From Pseudomonadota bacterium (lineage in GTDB: Bacteria; Pseudomonadota; Gammaproteobacteria; Steroidobacterales; Steroidobacteraceae): DNA of 46,640 bases. The stretch covers positions 1-46,640 of the forward strand of contig JAEZCR010000139.1 of the NCBI GenBank assembly GCA_023433465.1, written 5' to 3'. Shown in pieces: positions 16,801 through 25,855 of the stretch. The notes beneath the pieces were generated by a model, which was not told the DNA's origin, did no database searches, and saw only the letters and a list, made by a program, of their open reading frames with translations. The translations under genes and the position numbers were made by a program. Every line of letters begins with the position of its first letter. Within the stretch, counting starts at the first letter, position 1.

Positions 16801-18327
16801 CTACAATTTTTCTGGAGGCGCCATTGCCCGAGGGCGCCGAGATTCAGCTGTGCTCTTGCGCAACGCGCTGTTGCGATAGCCATAGCCGAAGTAAATGAAA
16901 AAACCCCCGATGACCCAGACAGTCATCCAGCGCCAGTTGTCCTCGAAGACGCGCATGAACAACCAGAAGCAGACAGCGGCACCCGCGATGCAGACGACAG
17001 GCGCCATCGGCACGCGAAAGGCGCGCGGCAGGTCTGGCCGGGTTCGGCGCAGGACGAGCACGCCGACGCACACGGTCGTGAACGCGAGCAGCGTGCCCAT
17101 CGCGACGAGATCACCAAGGACTCCGATCGGAAGGAGTCCCGCGAGCGCGCACGCGACCGCGCCGACGAACAAGGTGGCAACATGCGGTGTGTGCAGTCGC
17201 GGGTGCACGCGACCGAACATCGGACCGATCAGACCGTCCTGCGACATCGAAAAGAAGATGCGCGGCTGGGCGATGAGCAACACGATCATGACGGAGCTCA
17301 ATCCCGCAACGGCGCCAATTTCGACGACCGTCTTGAGCCACAAGAGACTCGGGTACGCCTCGAGCGCCGTCGCCACCGGCCTGGGCGTGTTCAACTGCAG
17401 ATATGGAAGCATCCCGGTCACGACAGCGGCAACGACGATGTACAGCAGCGTGCAGATCGCGAGCGAGCCGAGGATGCCGATCGGGACGTCGCGCTGCGGG
17501 TTCTTCGTTTCCTGCGCCGCAGTCGACACCGCGTCGAAGCCGAGGTATGCGAAGAATACGATCGAAGCGCCGCGTACGACGCCGTCCCAGCCGAAGCGGC
17601 CCGGTCCTTCCGTGGGAGGAACGTAGGGCTGCCAGTTGCCCGGATCGACATACTGCACGCTGAAGACGACGAACAGCAGGATCACGCCCACCTTGACCGC
17701 GACGATGATCGAGTTGATGAATACAGACTGTGAGATGCCGCGGTAACACAATGCGGCGACCGCCAAGACGATCGCGACAGCGGGTAGATTGATCAGCGCT
17801 CCGGTCGCGACGATCCGTCCGTTCACGACGTCGAGCGGCGCGGAGGTGAGCGCCGCGGGCAATGCGAGCTCGACCCCGACGATGTCACCAATCGAATGCA
17901 GCAGGCTGTTGAAGTACGCGGACCAGCCGACTGCGACAGTCGCGGCGGCGAACAGGTACTCGAGCACGAGATTCCAGCCGACGAACCACGCGACGAGCTC
18001 GCCGAGCGTCGCATATGTATAGGAGTACGCACTTCCAGAGACCGGCAACATCGCCGCGAACTCCGCATAACAAAGTCCCGCGAGAGCGCAGGCGACGCCT
18101 GCGAGCACGAAGCTCAACGTGATTGCGGGTCCGGCATGATTCGCAGCGGCCTGTCCTGTGAGCACGAAGATGCCCGCGCCGATGACACCGCCAATACCGA
18201 GCAACACGAGCTGACGCGCGGTCAGAACGCGCTTGAGCCTGGCCGCGCTTTCGAGCGTTCCTCCAGCGGGTTTGACGGCAGCGACATCAGCGCTGGGCGA
18301 AATGGATTTTGTAATGAACAGATTCAT
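16801..18327 (-). CDS. APC-superfamily amino acid permease
   Basis: Encodes 508 aa from ATG 18327; an upstream extension to 18426 is possible but would run into the promoter at 18437. About 12-14 transmembrane helices beginning LTARQLVLLGIGGVIGAGIFVLTG, the Gly-rich helix 1 motif of amino acid/polyamine/organocation carriers. SFVLAGVACALAGLCYAEFAAMLPVSGSAYSYTYATLGELVAWFVGWNLVLEYL is typical of the cationic amino acid transporter (CAT/YfnA) group. It probably imports amino acids by proton symport. First gene of an operon with TonB receptors 2 and 1, with a TGCATCCG-N15-CGTA promoter 110 bp upstream. Confidence 0.93.
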   Translation of the reverse strand: MNLFITKSISPSADVAAVKPAGGTLESAARLKRVLTARQLVLLGIGGVIGAGIFVLTGQAAANHAGPAITLSFVLAGVACALAGLCYAEFAAMLPVSGSAYSYTYATLGELVAWFVGWNLVLEYLFAAATVAVGWSAYFNSLLHSIGDIVGVELALPAALTSAPLDVVNGRIVATGALINLPAVAIVLAVAALCYRGISQSVFINSIIVAVKVGVILLFVVFSVQYVDPGNWQPYVPPTEGPGRFGWDGVVRGASIVFFAYLGFDAVSTAAQETKNPQRDVPIGILGSLAICTLLYIVVAAVVTGMLPYLQLNTPRPVATALEAYPSLLWLKTVVEIGAVAGLSSVMIVLLIAQPRIFFSMSQDGLIGPMFGRVHPRLHTPHVATLFVGAVACALAGLLPIGVLGDLVAMGTLLAFTTVCVGVLVLRRTRPDLPRAFRVPMAPVVCIAGAAVCFWLFMRVFEDNWRWMTVWVIGGFFIYFGYGYRNSALRKSTAESRRPRAMAPPEKL

Positions 18328-18436
18328 GCGATTCACACTCGCGCAGGGAAGACACGTGGAATGTTTGCGATCATTTCCTGGAGTCAGCGTGAGATCGCTG
18401 GCAAGCAGCGAGTCACACCCAACCAAGCCAAGACAC

Positions 18437-18463
18437 TACGTTTGCGGTGCTGTCCCGGATGCA
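18437..18463 (-). promoter_or_regulatory. ECF promoter motif, APC permease operon
   Basis: On the minus strand: TGCATCCG, 15 bases, CGTA. All twelve defining bases and the spacing match the other copies. It ends 109 bp before ATG 18327 and lies in the 162-bp gap behind the VOC gene, so the permease operon can be transcribed independently of receptor 3. Confidence 0.8.
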
Positions 18464-18489
18464 CCACGTGCGTTTGCGAGCACGGCCAC

Positions 18490-19206
18490 CTATCTGACAC
18501 GAACACCCAGCTCGGTGAGCCCACGCGGCCCTTTCAAGGTCACGACCAGCTGGGCAACGTCGGCCCGAATGACCCGGCTATCCAGCTTCAGCAAACTCAA
18601 CAAACGGCGTAACGCTTCATCATCTGGCGTACGCAACTCGAGAGACACCAGTGAGCATCCCTCCGGTGCAGTTTCGGAAGGGTGTGAAGAAGCCGGATCC
18701 CACTCGATGAAGAAGGGTGCGATATCGTGGCCCGGCGCGATCAGCTGAAAGGTCCGCCAGCGAATGAGGCTCCCTTCAGGCGTGCGCCGAGATCCCTCCT
18801 GCGGCTCGCTGACGTTATAACCCGCCTCGCGAAGCCGCTGCATCGAGAGCTCTGCGTCCTCGACTGCCACGGCCCAGCCGACCGGGGTGAGATTGGCCAA
18901 TGCGCGTAGCGGTTCCAGCTCGCGCGGTAGCTCGACTCCTTCTTGCGGGGCGAGCACCTCGAGGTATGCGTGTGAACCTGTCGACAGCAGTGCATTGTGT
19001 GTTCCGGTGTGCTCGTGCTTGCCGCCAGGGACCGGCGTCACACCGCACAAGGCGCCGAACTGCTCGATGCCCTGCTCGAGGTCCGCTACTCCGAAGATGA
19101 CATGATCGATCTTCGTGGAGGCAGAACGAGCGGGACTGCTCGCGCAGCTCGCCAGGCAACTCGCTACCAGCACGGGGGCGACTGCGCGCAATGGCCTCAG
19201 GATCAT
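18490..19206 (-). CDS. VOC-superfamily (glyoxalase-like) lipoprotein
   Basis: Encodes 238 aa. The lipobox CLASC puts the lipidated Cys near residue 21, unusual for this superfamily, whose members are mostly cytosolic. The Glyoxalase_3-like core starts KIDHVIFGVADLEQGIEQFGALCGVTPVPGGKHEHTGTHNALLSTGSHAYLEVLAP: the His in DHV and the Glu in YLEVLAP are standard VOC metal ligands. A second half follows (GWAVAVEDAELSMQRLREAGY). Ten bases separate it from the stop of TonB receptor 3, so it belongs to that operon. It may modify or bind the receptor's ligand in the periplasm. Substrate unknown. Confidence 0.85.
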   Translation of the reverse strand: MILRPLRAVAPVLVASCLASCASSPARSASTKIDHVIFGVADLEQGIEQFGALCGVTPVPGGKHEHTGTHNALLSTGSHAYLEVLAPQEGVELPRELEPLRALANLTPVGWAVAVEDAELSMQRLREAGYNVSEPQEGSRRTPEGSLIRWRTFQLIAPGHDIAPFFIEWDPASSHPSETAPEGCSLVSLELRTPDDEALRRLLSLLKLDSRVIRADVAQLVVTLKGPRGLTELGVRVR

Positions 19207-19216
19207 GCGCCGTCTC

Positions 19217-22168
19217 CTAGCGGAATTGCTTCGTGAGATCGAGCTTGAACGCGCGCCCCACCGGATTGCCGAAATACGGATCGTAGTTGTAGTCAGTCAG
19301 CCGAACCGCGGGCGGATCGCGATCGGCAACATTGAACACCGCGGCCGTGATCGAGAAATCTTCAGGCAGGCTGAGTCGATACACGAGATCGGTCGTGAAG
19401 TAGGACGCGATCTCGCTCAGCGAACCATCGCTGTTGCGTGCCGCGTCCCGCAGGTCGGTCACGCCGTCGACGTAACGACCCGTCACGCGAACGGTGTGCC
19501 TTCCCGTCGCGTACTGCGCGAACAACGAGCCGCGCAGCTCGGGCAAGGTCTGGAAGCCGGCGCGCGTGCCGATGAAGTCGCGTCCACCGGCGTTCGGGAT
19601 CAGAATGCCTTCGATGAAGAACGGATCGCGCTGATATTCAAGGTAGTAAGTCGCATCGAGCCCCAACGCAAGATTGCCGCGCAAGACGTTTGGCGCCAGG
19701 TATGAAGCACTGAAGTCGATACCACGCACATCTTCATCCGGCGAGTTGACCGCCATCGCGCGTGTTCGCAGGATGTTCGCCGGAGAACAAACGCCGTTCT
19801 GGAACGTGAAGCGCGCCTGCAGGGCTTCGTAGCCCGGTCGTCCGCAGTTGTTGATCGCCGTCGTTCCGGTGCCGATGAACGCCGCGAGCACGTCCGACCC
19901 GTTCTCCGGGATCACCTTGTCCTCCAGGTGAATGTCGAAGTAGTCGATCGTTGCCGAGAAGGACGGTGTCGAGAACATCATGCCGAGACTCAGGTTCTCG
20001 GCTTCCTCGGGCTTCAGGTTCGGATTGCCGAAATTGTCGACGGGCCGCACGGTGCTGAACTGCGGCACGAACTGCAGCGACGTCAGCGCGTTCGGCTGCG
20101 ACTGAAGCAGCGCCGGGCCGCGGAACGTGCTGCTCGCGGAGCCGCGCAGCGCGAACCAGTCGGTCGCTTGCCAGCGAAGCGCCAGCTTGGGATTCGACGT
20201 CGAACCCGTGCTGCCGCCGTAATCCTCGTAGCGAAATGCCAGCTGTGCCTGCAGGGAATTCGTGATGGGCAGTACGAGCTCGCCGAACACACCGTAGACG
20301 TCGCTATCGCTGTCGAACTCGCGCTGCGGGCCGAGGAATGCGAAAGCACCGTTCGGCAGCACGCACGTCGCCGCCGGATTGAGTATCGAGTCCGCACACG
20401 GCGTGCGGGCGACGTCGCTCGCCGGATCGAGCAACTGGCGCTCGAGCTCGTCTTCCCGATATTGCGCGCCGAGCGCCCAGCTCACCGTGCCGCCGGGCAA
20501 CTGGAGCGGCGTATCGCCGTTCAGCACGAGGTCTGCAACCAGCACGCTGCTCGTGTCGTCCGAGCCTTGCACGCCGAAAATGAAGTCGACCACCTCGCGA
20601 GTGTTCATGGTGGCGGGATCGAACGTGCCACCCATGCCGCGCGGCAGGTTGCGCTGGCCGGTCACCACATTCATCGCGACGCCCGTGGAGAACGGATTGA
20701 AGAAGAAACATCCGTTCGCGGCGGCGCCGGGAATGTTGCCCATGCAGTTCTCACCGCCGAAGCCTGCAAGCGCGAGTTGCAGATTGGCCGTGAGAATGTC
20801 CGGTACCCGAAGGCGGCGATAGTTCTCGGCGTACGTGAGCGCCACGTTCCAACCGACGTTCGCGGCGTTGCCTTCGAGCGAAACGGAGAAGCGATGCGCG
20901 TCCGAGAAGAGCTCCCGTTGCGCGCCTTCGTCCTCGAACAGCGGATTTCCGCTCGGACCGAGTGGGCGGAACAGCAAACCGTTCGCAGCCACGACGCGCG
21001 CCGTCGTGATGGCGCTCGCCTGTGCCGGCGTCAGCGACGGCAACAGCGCCGCCAATCCGGGATTGTTCAAAGGGATGATGAAATTTGGCGCGTTGGTCGG
21101 ATCCACGGGCAGGCCGAGCCGCATCTGTGTGCTTGCACCGGGGCCCTGCGTTGCCGGAAAGCTGGGCGCCGTGTTCTCTTCCGGTACATCGTGGGCTGCG
21201 TAATAGGCGTCCACATGCAGCTTGGCGAAATCGCCGAGCTCCACATTGAACTCGCCGTACAGGCTGTAGTCCTCTTGCCGCTCGACCAGGTTCTGGTACT
21301 GCGCGAAGCGGAACTGACACTGCGGCAGGCCGCCGCCGGCGCGAATGCCGCCGCCCAGGCTCTCACAGCCTGGATCGATGAAGATGTTCGGAATCGCCGT
21401 GAGCGGCGGGATGACGAATGCACCCGGACTGCCGCTCGCGGAGAAACCGCCCTGCGCAGGGATGTTGCGATCGAACGGCGGCATGGCGAAATCGCGGTCG
21501 GCGACCCGCAGCTCGGAGCGGTGCCGGTAGCCCGCCGCGAATAGCACATCGTAAATGTCGCCGCGGTGGCCCCAGCGCAGATCCATCGAGTAGTCGCCGT
21601 CGCTATCGTCGATCGATGTATAGGAGCCATCGATCGCCAGGCCATCGAAGCCGCGTCTGGAAATGAAGTTGACCACACCTGCAATCGCGTCAGAGCCGTA
21701 GGTCGCGGCTGCGCCGTCCTTCAGGACTTCGATTCTGTCCACCGCCGCGAGCGGCAGCAGGTTCGCATCAACGCCGAGCAGAGCGACAGGCGACACCGGC
21801 AAGCGTCGGCCGTTGAACAGCACGAGCGTCCTTCCACCGTCCAGACCGCGCAGATTGACGCTGACCGCGCCGGTTCCCAGCAACACGGCGCCGGCGTTCG
21901 CCTCGCCCACGGTTCCTTGCGAGGCAGACAGCGAGCGAATGACGTCGAGCGTCGAAGGCGATCCTTGCAGCTCCAGTTCGCTGCGATCGATCACCGTCAC
22001 GGGCAGCGCGGCATCTTCGACAGCACCTTCGATGTACGAGCCGGTTACGACGATTTGCTCGATCGGCTCCACATCGGTCGATATGTCTGCTGCTGATGTT
22101 CCTGAGATCGTCACCAGCAAGGTGGCCGCAATCGACGAGCGTGAGTTCAAACAGTCGCGGAGAGGCAT
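19217..22168 (-). CDS. TonB-dependent outer-membrane receptor 3 (large)
   Basis: Encodes 983 aa. Signal peptide to about residue 27, TonB box EQIVVTGSYIEG, then LPVTVIDRSELELQGSPSTLDVIRSLSASQG. The plug carries VSVNLRGLDGGRTLVLFNGRRLP and LAAVDRIEVLKDGAAATYGSDAIAGVVNFISR, typical of the large receptors often linked to peptide or glycan uptake. The barrel ends GRAFKLDLTKQFR. It forms an operon with the VOC lipoprotein and faces a divergent M20 peptidase. The two promoters share a palindromic centre, which suggests import and hydrolysis of one type of peptide or amide. Confidence 0.94.
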   Translation of the reverse strand: MPLRDCLNSRSSIAATLLVTISGTSAADISTDVEPIEQIVVTGSYIEGAVEDAALPVTVIDRSELELQGSPSTLDVIRSLSASQGTVGEANAGAVLLGTGAVSVNLRGLDGGRTLVLFNGRRLPVSPVALLGVDANLLPLAAVDRIEVLKDGAAATYGSDAIAGVVNFISRRGFDGLAIDGSYTSIDDSDGDYSMDLRWGHRGDIYDVLFAAGYRHRSELRVADRDFAMPPFDRNIPAQGGFSASGSPGAFVIPPLTAIPNIFIDPGCESLGGGIRAGGGLPQCQFRFAQYQNLVERQEDYSLYGEFNVELGDFAKLHVDAYYAAHDVPEENTAPSFPATQGPGASTQMRLGLPVDPTNAPNFIIPLNNPGLAALLPSLTPAQASAITTARVVAANGLLFRPLGPSGNPLFEDEGAQRELFSDAHRFSVSLEGNAANVGWNVALTYAENYRRLRVPDILTANLQLALAGFGGENCMGNIPGAAANGCFFFNPFSTGVAMNVVTGQRNLPRGMGGTFDPATMNTREVVDFIFGVQGSDDTSSVLVADLVLNGDTPLQLPGGTVSWALGAQYREDELERQLLDPASDVARTPCADSILNPAATCVLPNGAFAFLGPQREFDSDSDVYGVFGELVLPITNSLQAQLAFRYEDYGGSTGSTSNPKLALRWQATDWFALRGSASSTFRGPALLQSQPNALTSLQFVPQFSTVRPVDNFGNPNLKPEEAENLSLGMMFSTPSFSATIDYFDIHLEDKVIPENGSDVLAAFIGTGTTAINNCGRPGYEALQARFTFQNGVCSPANILRTRAMAVNSPDEDVRGIDFSASYLAPNVLRGNLALGLDATYYLEYQRDPFFIEGILIPNAGGRDFIGTRAGFQTLPELRGSLFAQYATGRHTVRVTGRYVDGVTDLRDAARNSDGSLSEIASYFTTDLVYRLSLPEDFSITAAVFNVADRDPPAVRLTDYNYDPYFGNPVGRAFKLDLTKQFR

Positions 22169-22226
22169 CGTGCGTTGGCTCCAGTGGCGGTGAATGCGTC
22201 GAGGACAATCTGTCCAGAACCACCAC

Positions 22227-22253
22227 TACGAGCACGACCCGGCGGCGGATGCA
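22227..22253 (-). promoter_or_regulatory. ECF promoter motif, TonB receptor 3 operon
   Basis: Minus strand TGCATCCG-N15-CGTA, exact match; the -10 element is 58 bp from ATG 22168. Its -35 element and that of the divergent copy at 22255 form a 17-bp palindrome (CGGATGC, AGC, GCATCCG). Confidence 0.8.
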
Positions 22254-22254
22254 G

Positions 22255-22281
22255 CGCATCCGGGCAACGTGCAATCTCGTA
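22255..22281 (+). promoter_or_regulatory. ECF promoter motif (one mismatch), M20 peptidase
   Basis: Plus strand CGCATCCG-N15-CGTA: one mismatch in the first base, spacing identical. CGTA ends nine bases before ATG 22291, so transcription would begin at or next to the start codon. Confidence 0.65.
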
Positions 22282-22290
22282 TCCGTGTCC

Positions 22291-23772
22291 ATGCCGAGCT
22301 TTGTTCCACGTTCCCGCGTCGCACGTACGATCGCTGTGTTGATGACGACGCTCGTATTGCTGACAGGCATCGTCCTTGCCCGCACCGTCGCCGCGGGCAA
22401 GGCCGAACGCACGACGCCGCTGACGTATCGCGTACCGGCAATCGACGTTTCTGCGGCTGCGATCCACGCGAGCGCCGCGCTGCAGTTCGCGACGATCAGC
22501 CCCGAGGATGCCTCCGACACCCCGGCCCTCGAGCGCTTTCGCGCGTGGCTGATGGCAGCCTACCCACGCTTTCACGCGATCGCGCGGCGCACGGTCGTCG
22601 GCAACGGCACGCTCGTCTATGAGTGGTCGGGCGCCGATGCCTCGCTACAACCCATCGTCCTCATGGCACACCAGGACGTCGTGCCGGTGCTGGAACCCGA
22701 GCGCTGGAGGCATCCGCCGTTCTTCGGAGCAATGGCCGACGGATTCATCTGGGGACGCGGCGCGCTCGACGACAAGACTTCCCTGATTGCCATCCTGGAG
22801 GCGGCCGAGTCGCTGGTCGCAGCGGACCACAGGCCGGAGCGCGGCGTGATCTTCGTGTTCGGGCACGATGAAGAATCGGGCGGTGCCGGTGCGCGCGCAG
22901 CGGCGGAATGGCTCGCGAGCCGCTCGATCAGAGCGGCTTTCGTGCTGGATGAAGGCGGCCTTTCTCTCACCGACAATCCTGTGACCCGCGGCCCCGCGAC
23001 GCTGATCGGTGTCGCCGAAAAGGGCTACGTGACCTTGCAGCTCGAGGTCCATGCCGCCGGCGGTCATTCGAACGCGCCCGGCGCGCGCACCGCCGTCGAC
23101 ACGCTCGCGCAAGCGATCGTCGCGATCAGGAACAACCCCTTCCCCGCGGGCTACGCGGGTGTGACCCGGGCGATGCTCGAAGCACTTGCGCCGCACGCAC
23201 CCTTCGCGACGCGCATGGCGATCGCGAATACCTGGCTGTTCGAACCGGTGCTGGTCAGACAGCTCGTCGCGAACCCTCAGGGCGCGGCGACGCTGCAGAC
23301 GACGATCGCGCCGACGATGCTGCAGGGCTCCAACAAACAGAACGTGCTGCCGTCGATCGCGACAGCAACGATCAACCTGCGCATCCTCCCGGGAGAGAGT
23401 GTCGAGAGTGCCATCGCACACGTGCGCGAGGCGGTCGGCGACCTGTCGGTGTCCGTGACGCGCGTCGGTCCGAGCGCGGAGCCCTCGCCCATCGCCAGCA
23501 CGCGATCGCATGGCTATCGCCTCGTGGCGGGGCTCGCCGCCGCGACGTTCGACGCGCCCGTTGCACCACTGCTTGCGATCGGCATCACGGACAGCCGTCA
23601 CATGGCCGTTCTGTCGAACGACATCTATCGATACACACCGGTATTGCTCGGCCCTGCGGACACGGCGACCGTGCACGGCACAGATGAGCGGATCTCGATC
23701 GAGAACTTCGGCCGCATGCTCGCGTTTTATCAACAGATACTCGTCGGTGGCAGCGCCAAAGCGCTGCCCTGA
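22291..23772 (+). CDS. M20 family metallopeptidase, membrane-anchored
   Basis: Encodes 493 aa from ATG 22291; ATG 22249 is in frame but lies upstream of the predicted transcription start. An N-terminal hydrophobic helix (TIAVLMTTLVLLTGIVLA) anchors or exports it. All dinuclear-zinc residues are there: His127 and Asp129 in MAHQD, bridging Asp160 in GRGALDDK, Glu194/Glu195 in GHDEESGG, Asp220 in LDEGG and a late His in ITDSRHM. The sequence resembles carboxypeptidase S/PM20D1-type enzymes, which hydrolyse peptides or N-acyl amino acids. Divergent from TonB receptor 3 and convergent with the kinase, with only 29 bp between the stops. No Shine-Dalgarno sequence is visible. Confidence 0.9.
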   Translation: MPSFVPRSRVARTIAVLMTTLVLLTGIVLARTVAAGKAERTTPLTYRVPAIDVSAAAIHASAALQFATISPEDASDTPALERFRAWLMAAYPRFHAIARRTVVGNGTLVYEWSGADASLQPIVLMAHQDVVPVLEPERWRHPPFFGAMADGFIWGRGALDDKTSLIAILEAAESLVAADHRPERGVIFVFGHDEESGGAGARAAAEWLASRSIRAAFVLDEGGLSLTDNPVTRGPATLIGVAEKGYVTLQLEVHAAGGHSNAPGARTAVDTLAQAIVAIRNNPFPAGYAGVTRAMLEALAPHAPFATRMAIANTWLFEPVLVRQLVANPQGAATLQTTIAPTMLQGSNKQNVLPSIATATINLRILPGESVESAIAHVREAVGDLSVSVTRVGPSAEPSPIASTRSHGYRLVAGLAAATFDAPVAPLLAIGITDSRHMAVLSNDIYRYTPVLLGPADTATVHGTDERISIENFGRMLAFYQQILVGGSAKALP

Positions 23773-23801
23773 CAAACCAGCGAAAGCGCTCGCGGAAATC
23801 G

Positions 23802-25211
23802 TCAGAGTGCGGAGCCCGGCGGCAGCAACACCTTGAATACGCTGCCGCGGCCGACGCGCGACTGGACCTCCAGCGTGTACTTGAGACCGTCCGCGAATCG
23901 CTTGACGATCGCCAGTCCCAGTCCGAAGCCGACCTGCCGCGGATCGGCGTCGACACGTTCCTGGTAGAACGATGCAAAGATCTGGTTCAGCGATCCAGGC
24001 GGGATACCAGGGCCCTGGTCCCACACTTCCATGCACCAACGGCCCGCGCGACGGCGCGCCGCGACGAGCACTCCGCCTCGCGAGTGCTTGATCGCATTGC
24101 CGATGAGGTTCTCCAGCACGCGCAACAGGACGCCCTCGTCCGTTTCCACTTTCGCGGTCGTCGTCCGCAATCGCAGCGTGACCTTCCGATGGTCTGCGAC
24201 CGACTCGAACTGCAGCGCCAGCCGCTGAAACAGATCCTGGAGGTGAAACACCGTGTAGTTTGGCGTGACGACGCGGCTCTCGATGCGCGCGAACTCGAGC
24301 ACGTCGCGAACGTACAACTGCAGATCCTCGACAGCGCGCGACAGCGCCTCGAGACAACGGTGCTGCGTCTGCGTTTGAATCGACATCGCGTTGTGCGTGA
24401 GCAGCTTGATCGCGTGCAGGCGTTGTCCAAAGTCATGGCTCGCACTGGAAAAGAAATCCGAGCGCTCCTGCAACTGTTGGCTCGCCTCGCGGCGCAGCCT
24501 GCACAACTCTTCGTTCTTCTCGCGTAGCTGCGCAATCAGTGCCGCGGTGCCGTCGGCGCTCTGCACGTAACGGCGCACCTGACTCTGCGACCTGAATGCC
24601 CAGGCTCCCAGCGCCACGATGGCTATCAGGATGAGCGCGAATTGCCCGGCGGCCGGCCCCTGCGTCGTCACAGGCCACGCCGCAATCGCAGCGGGCCCCC
24701 ACATCAGGACCCAATAAGTCACCATCGGCGCGGGCGAAGCGGGGACGAAGGCCATCGTCGCGAGGCTCATGAGCAGAAAGACCGTGAGCGTCATGAAGTT
24801 GGCGAAGTCCCAGGCCGGATCCACGAAGAGCAGCGCCGTCCAGGCCCAGTGCGCGCCGACGATCAAGACGCTGATCATCGGAATGAGCTGCACCGCGCGT
24901 AGTTTGGCGACGTGGGGAGAACGGGTGAAGTAGAACGCGAACAGCGCCGCGCGCAGCAGGACATTGCCGATACCCTCAGCGTACCACGCGTGCAGCAAGC
25001 GAACGTCGATCGATGGATCGAGCACCTCCGAGAGCAGAATCAGGTGGATGCCGACCAGGTACGCCAGTTGCGCATGCCAGACTTGGCGTCTGGTATACGA
25101 TCGCTCGCTCGCCGAGGTGGGAACGAAGTAACGCCATGCCGATGCGCGGTTCGTTTTCGAAAATGCGGCGGCGTCGTCCGCATGCGAGTGCCGCGGCCGT
25201 AAATTCGCCAC
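23802..25211 (-). CDS. membrane sensor histidine kinase (orphan)
   Basis: Encodes 469 aa from GTG 25211 (AAGGA upstream). The frame is open to ATG 25319, but that extension contains a promoter motif (25275-25301) and a leader sequence shared with the response regulator at 40656, so it is probably untranslated. About six transmembrane helices fill residues 45-210 of the shorter form, followed by a coiled coil (QLREKNEELCRLRREASQQLQER). The kinase core has H-box His259 in SASHDFGQRLHA, a variant of the SHDLRQPLHA class, N-box Asn372 in NLIGNAIKHS, DQGPGIP (Asp398) and GFGLGLAIV. No receiver domain is fused and no regulator gene is adjacent. Its signal is unknown. Confidence 0.88.
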   Translation of the reverse strand: MANLRPRHSHADDAAAFSKTNRASAWRYFVPTSASERSYTRRQVWHAQLAYLVGIHLILLSEVLDPSIDVRLLHAWYAEGIGNVLLRAALFAFYFTRSPHVAKLRAVQLIPMISVLIVGAHWAWTALLFVDPAWDFANFMTLTVFLLMSLATMAFVPASPAPMVTYWVLMWGPAAIAAWPVTTQGPAAGQFALILIAIVALGAWAFRSQSQVRRYVQSADGTAALIAQLREKNEELCRLRREASQQLQERSDFFSSASHDFGQRLHAIKLLTHNAMSIQTQTQHRCLEALSRAVEDLQLYVRDVLEFARIESRVVTPNYTVFHLQDLFQRLALQFESVADHRKVTLRLRTTTAKVETDEGVLLRVLENLIGNAIKHSRGGVLVAARRRAGRWCMEVWDQGPGIPPGSLNQIFASFYQERVDADPRQVGFGLGLAIVKRFADGLKYTLEVQSRVGRGSVFKVLLPPGSAL

Positions 25212-25274
25212 GCTGTCTATGTCCTTGGGCAAGTCTCGGGCGACGAGCGTGAAGCCCTCGTCCAGTCCTTCGAA

Positions 25275-25301
25275 TACGGAGCGCGTGAAGCTGCGGATGC
25301 A
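25275..25301 (-). promoter_or_regulatory. ECF promoter motif, histidine kinase
   Basis: Minus strand TGCATCCG-N15-CGTA, exact match (coordinates may be off by one). The -10 element lies about 64 bp before GTG 25211. Similarity to the copy in front of the LuxR regulator extends over about 75 bp. Confidence 0.75.
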
Positions 25302-25418
25302 CCCACTGTTCTCTGACATTGCAGCGCATGCGGGTTAGCCCGCTTATCGGCGTTTGTGGCGAATGACACAGGCGGCGCGCGTTCCAGAATTTGTGAATGC
25401 CCGCCTTCGCATCGGCGC

Positions 25419-25745
25419 CTAGCTCGCCCCGAACATCGTAACCGCACGCGCTGATACGGCGATACAATAGGTCGTCACAGCTGTTCCGCTTCCATGTCCG
25501 TAGTAATACATCGGGGAGCCTGACGCCTTCGCGGCGAGAGCGACGGCAAGGAACGCTTTGCTGTTGTCCCCGCCATTTGCGGGATACCAGATGTTCTTAG
25601 AGCCGTCGGCGAACTGAACAAGAATACGCGGCGCGCTGTCGCAAGGCAGATACTTGACGGCGATCGGTACATCAGCACCCTCGAAATCCGCGTGTGCGGC
25701 GAAGGAGGTGAGCATTGCCACAACACACACTACTAGCTTTCCCAT
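25419..25745 (-). CDS. small secreted protein, LAAK family, member 1
   Basis: Encodes 108 aa with a signal peptide (KLVVCVVAMLTSFAAHA) and GGAAAGAAG upstream of ATG 25745. The mature part of about 89 residues reads as a small beta-rich domain: VPIAVKYLPC, RILVQFADGSKNIWYP, then the helix AFLAVALAAKASGSPMYYYG and TTYCIAVSARAVTMF. The Cys pair and the LAAK helix followed by a beta strand are shared with the proteins at 25856 and 36132. The order strand-Cys-strand-helix-strand-Cys-strand recalls OB-fold toxin B subunits, but that is impression only. Lower GC than the surroundings. Confidence 0.7.
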   Translation of the reverse strand: MGKLVVCVVAMLTSFAAHADFEGADVPIAVKYLPCDSAPRILVQFADGSKNIWYPANGGDNSKAFLAVALAAKASGSPMYYYGHGSGTAVTTYCIAVSARAVTMFGAS

Positions 25746-25855
25746 TCTTCTTTCCAGGTATCGTTACTGACCAACCCAACGTGCACGCCATCACGCTGCT
25801 TGAAACCGTGAGCAAGGTGTTCGAACTCGATCAGGTTCGAATGTCAGTTCTTCAG

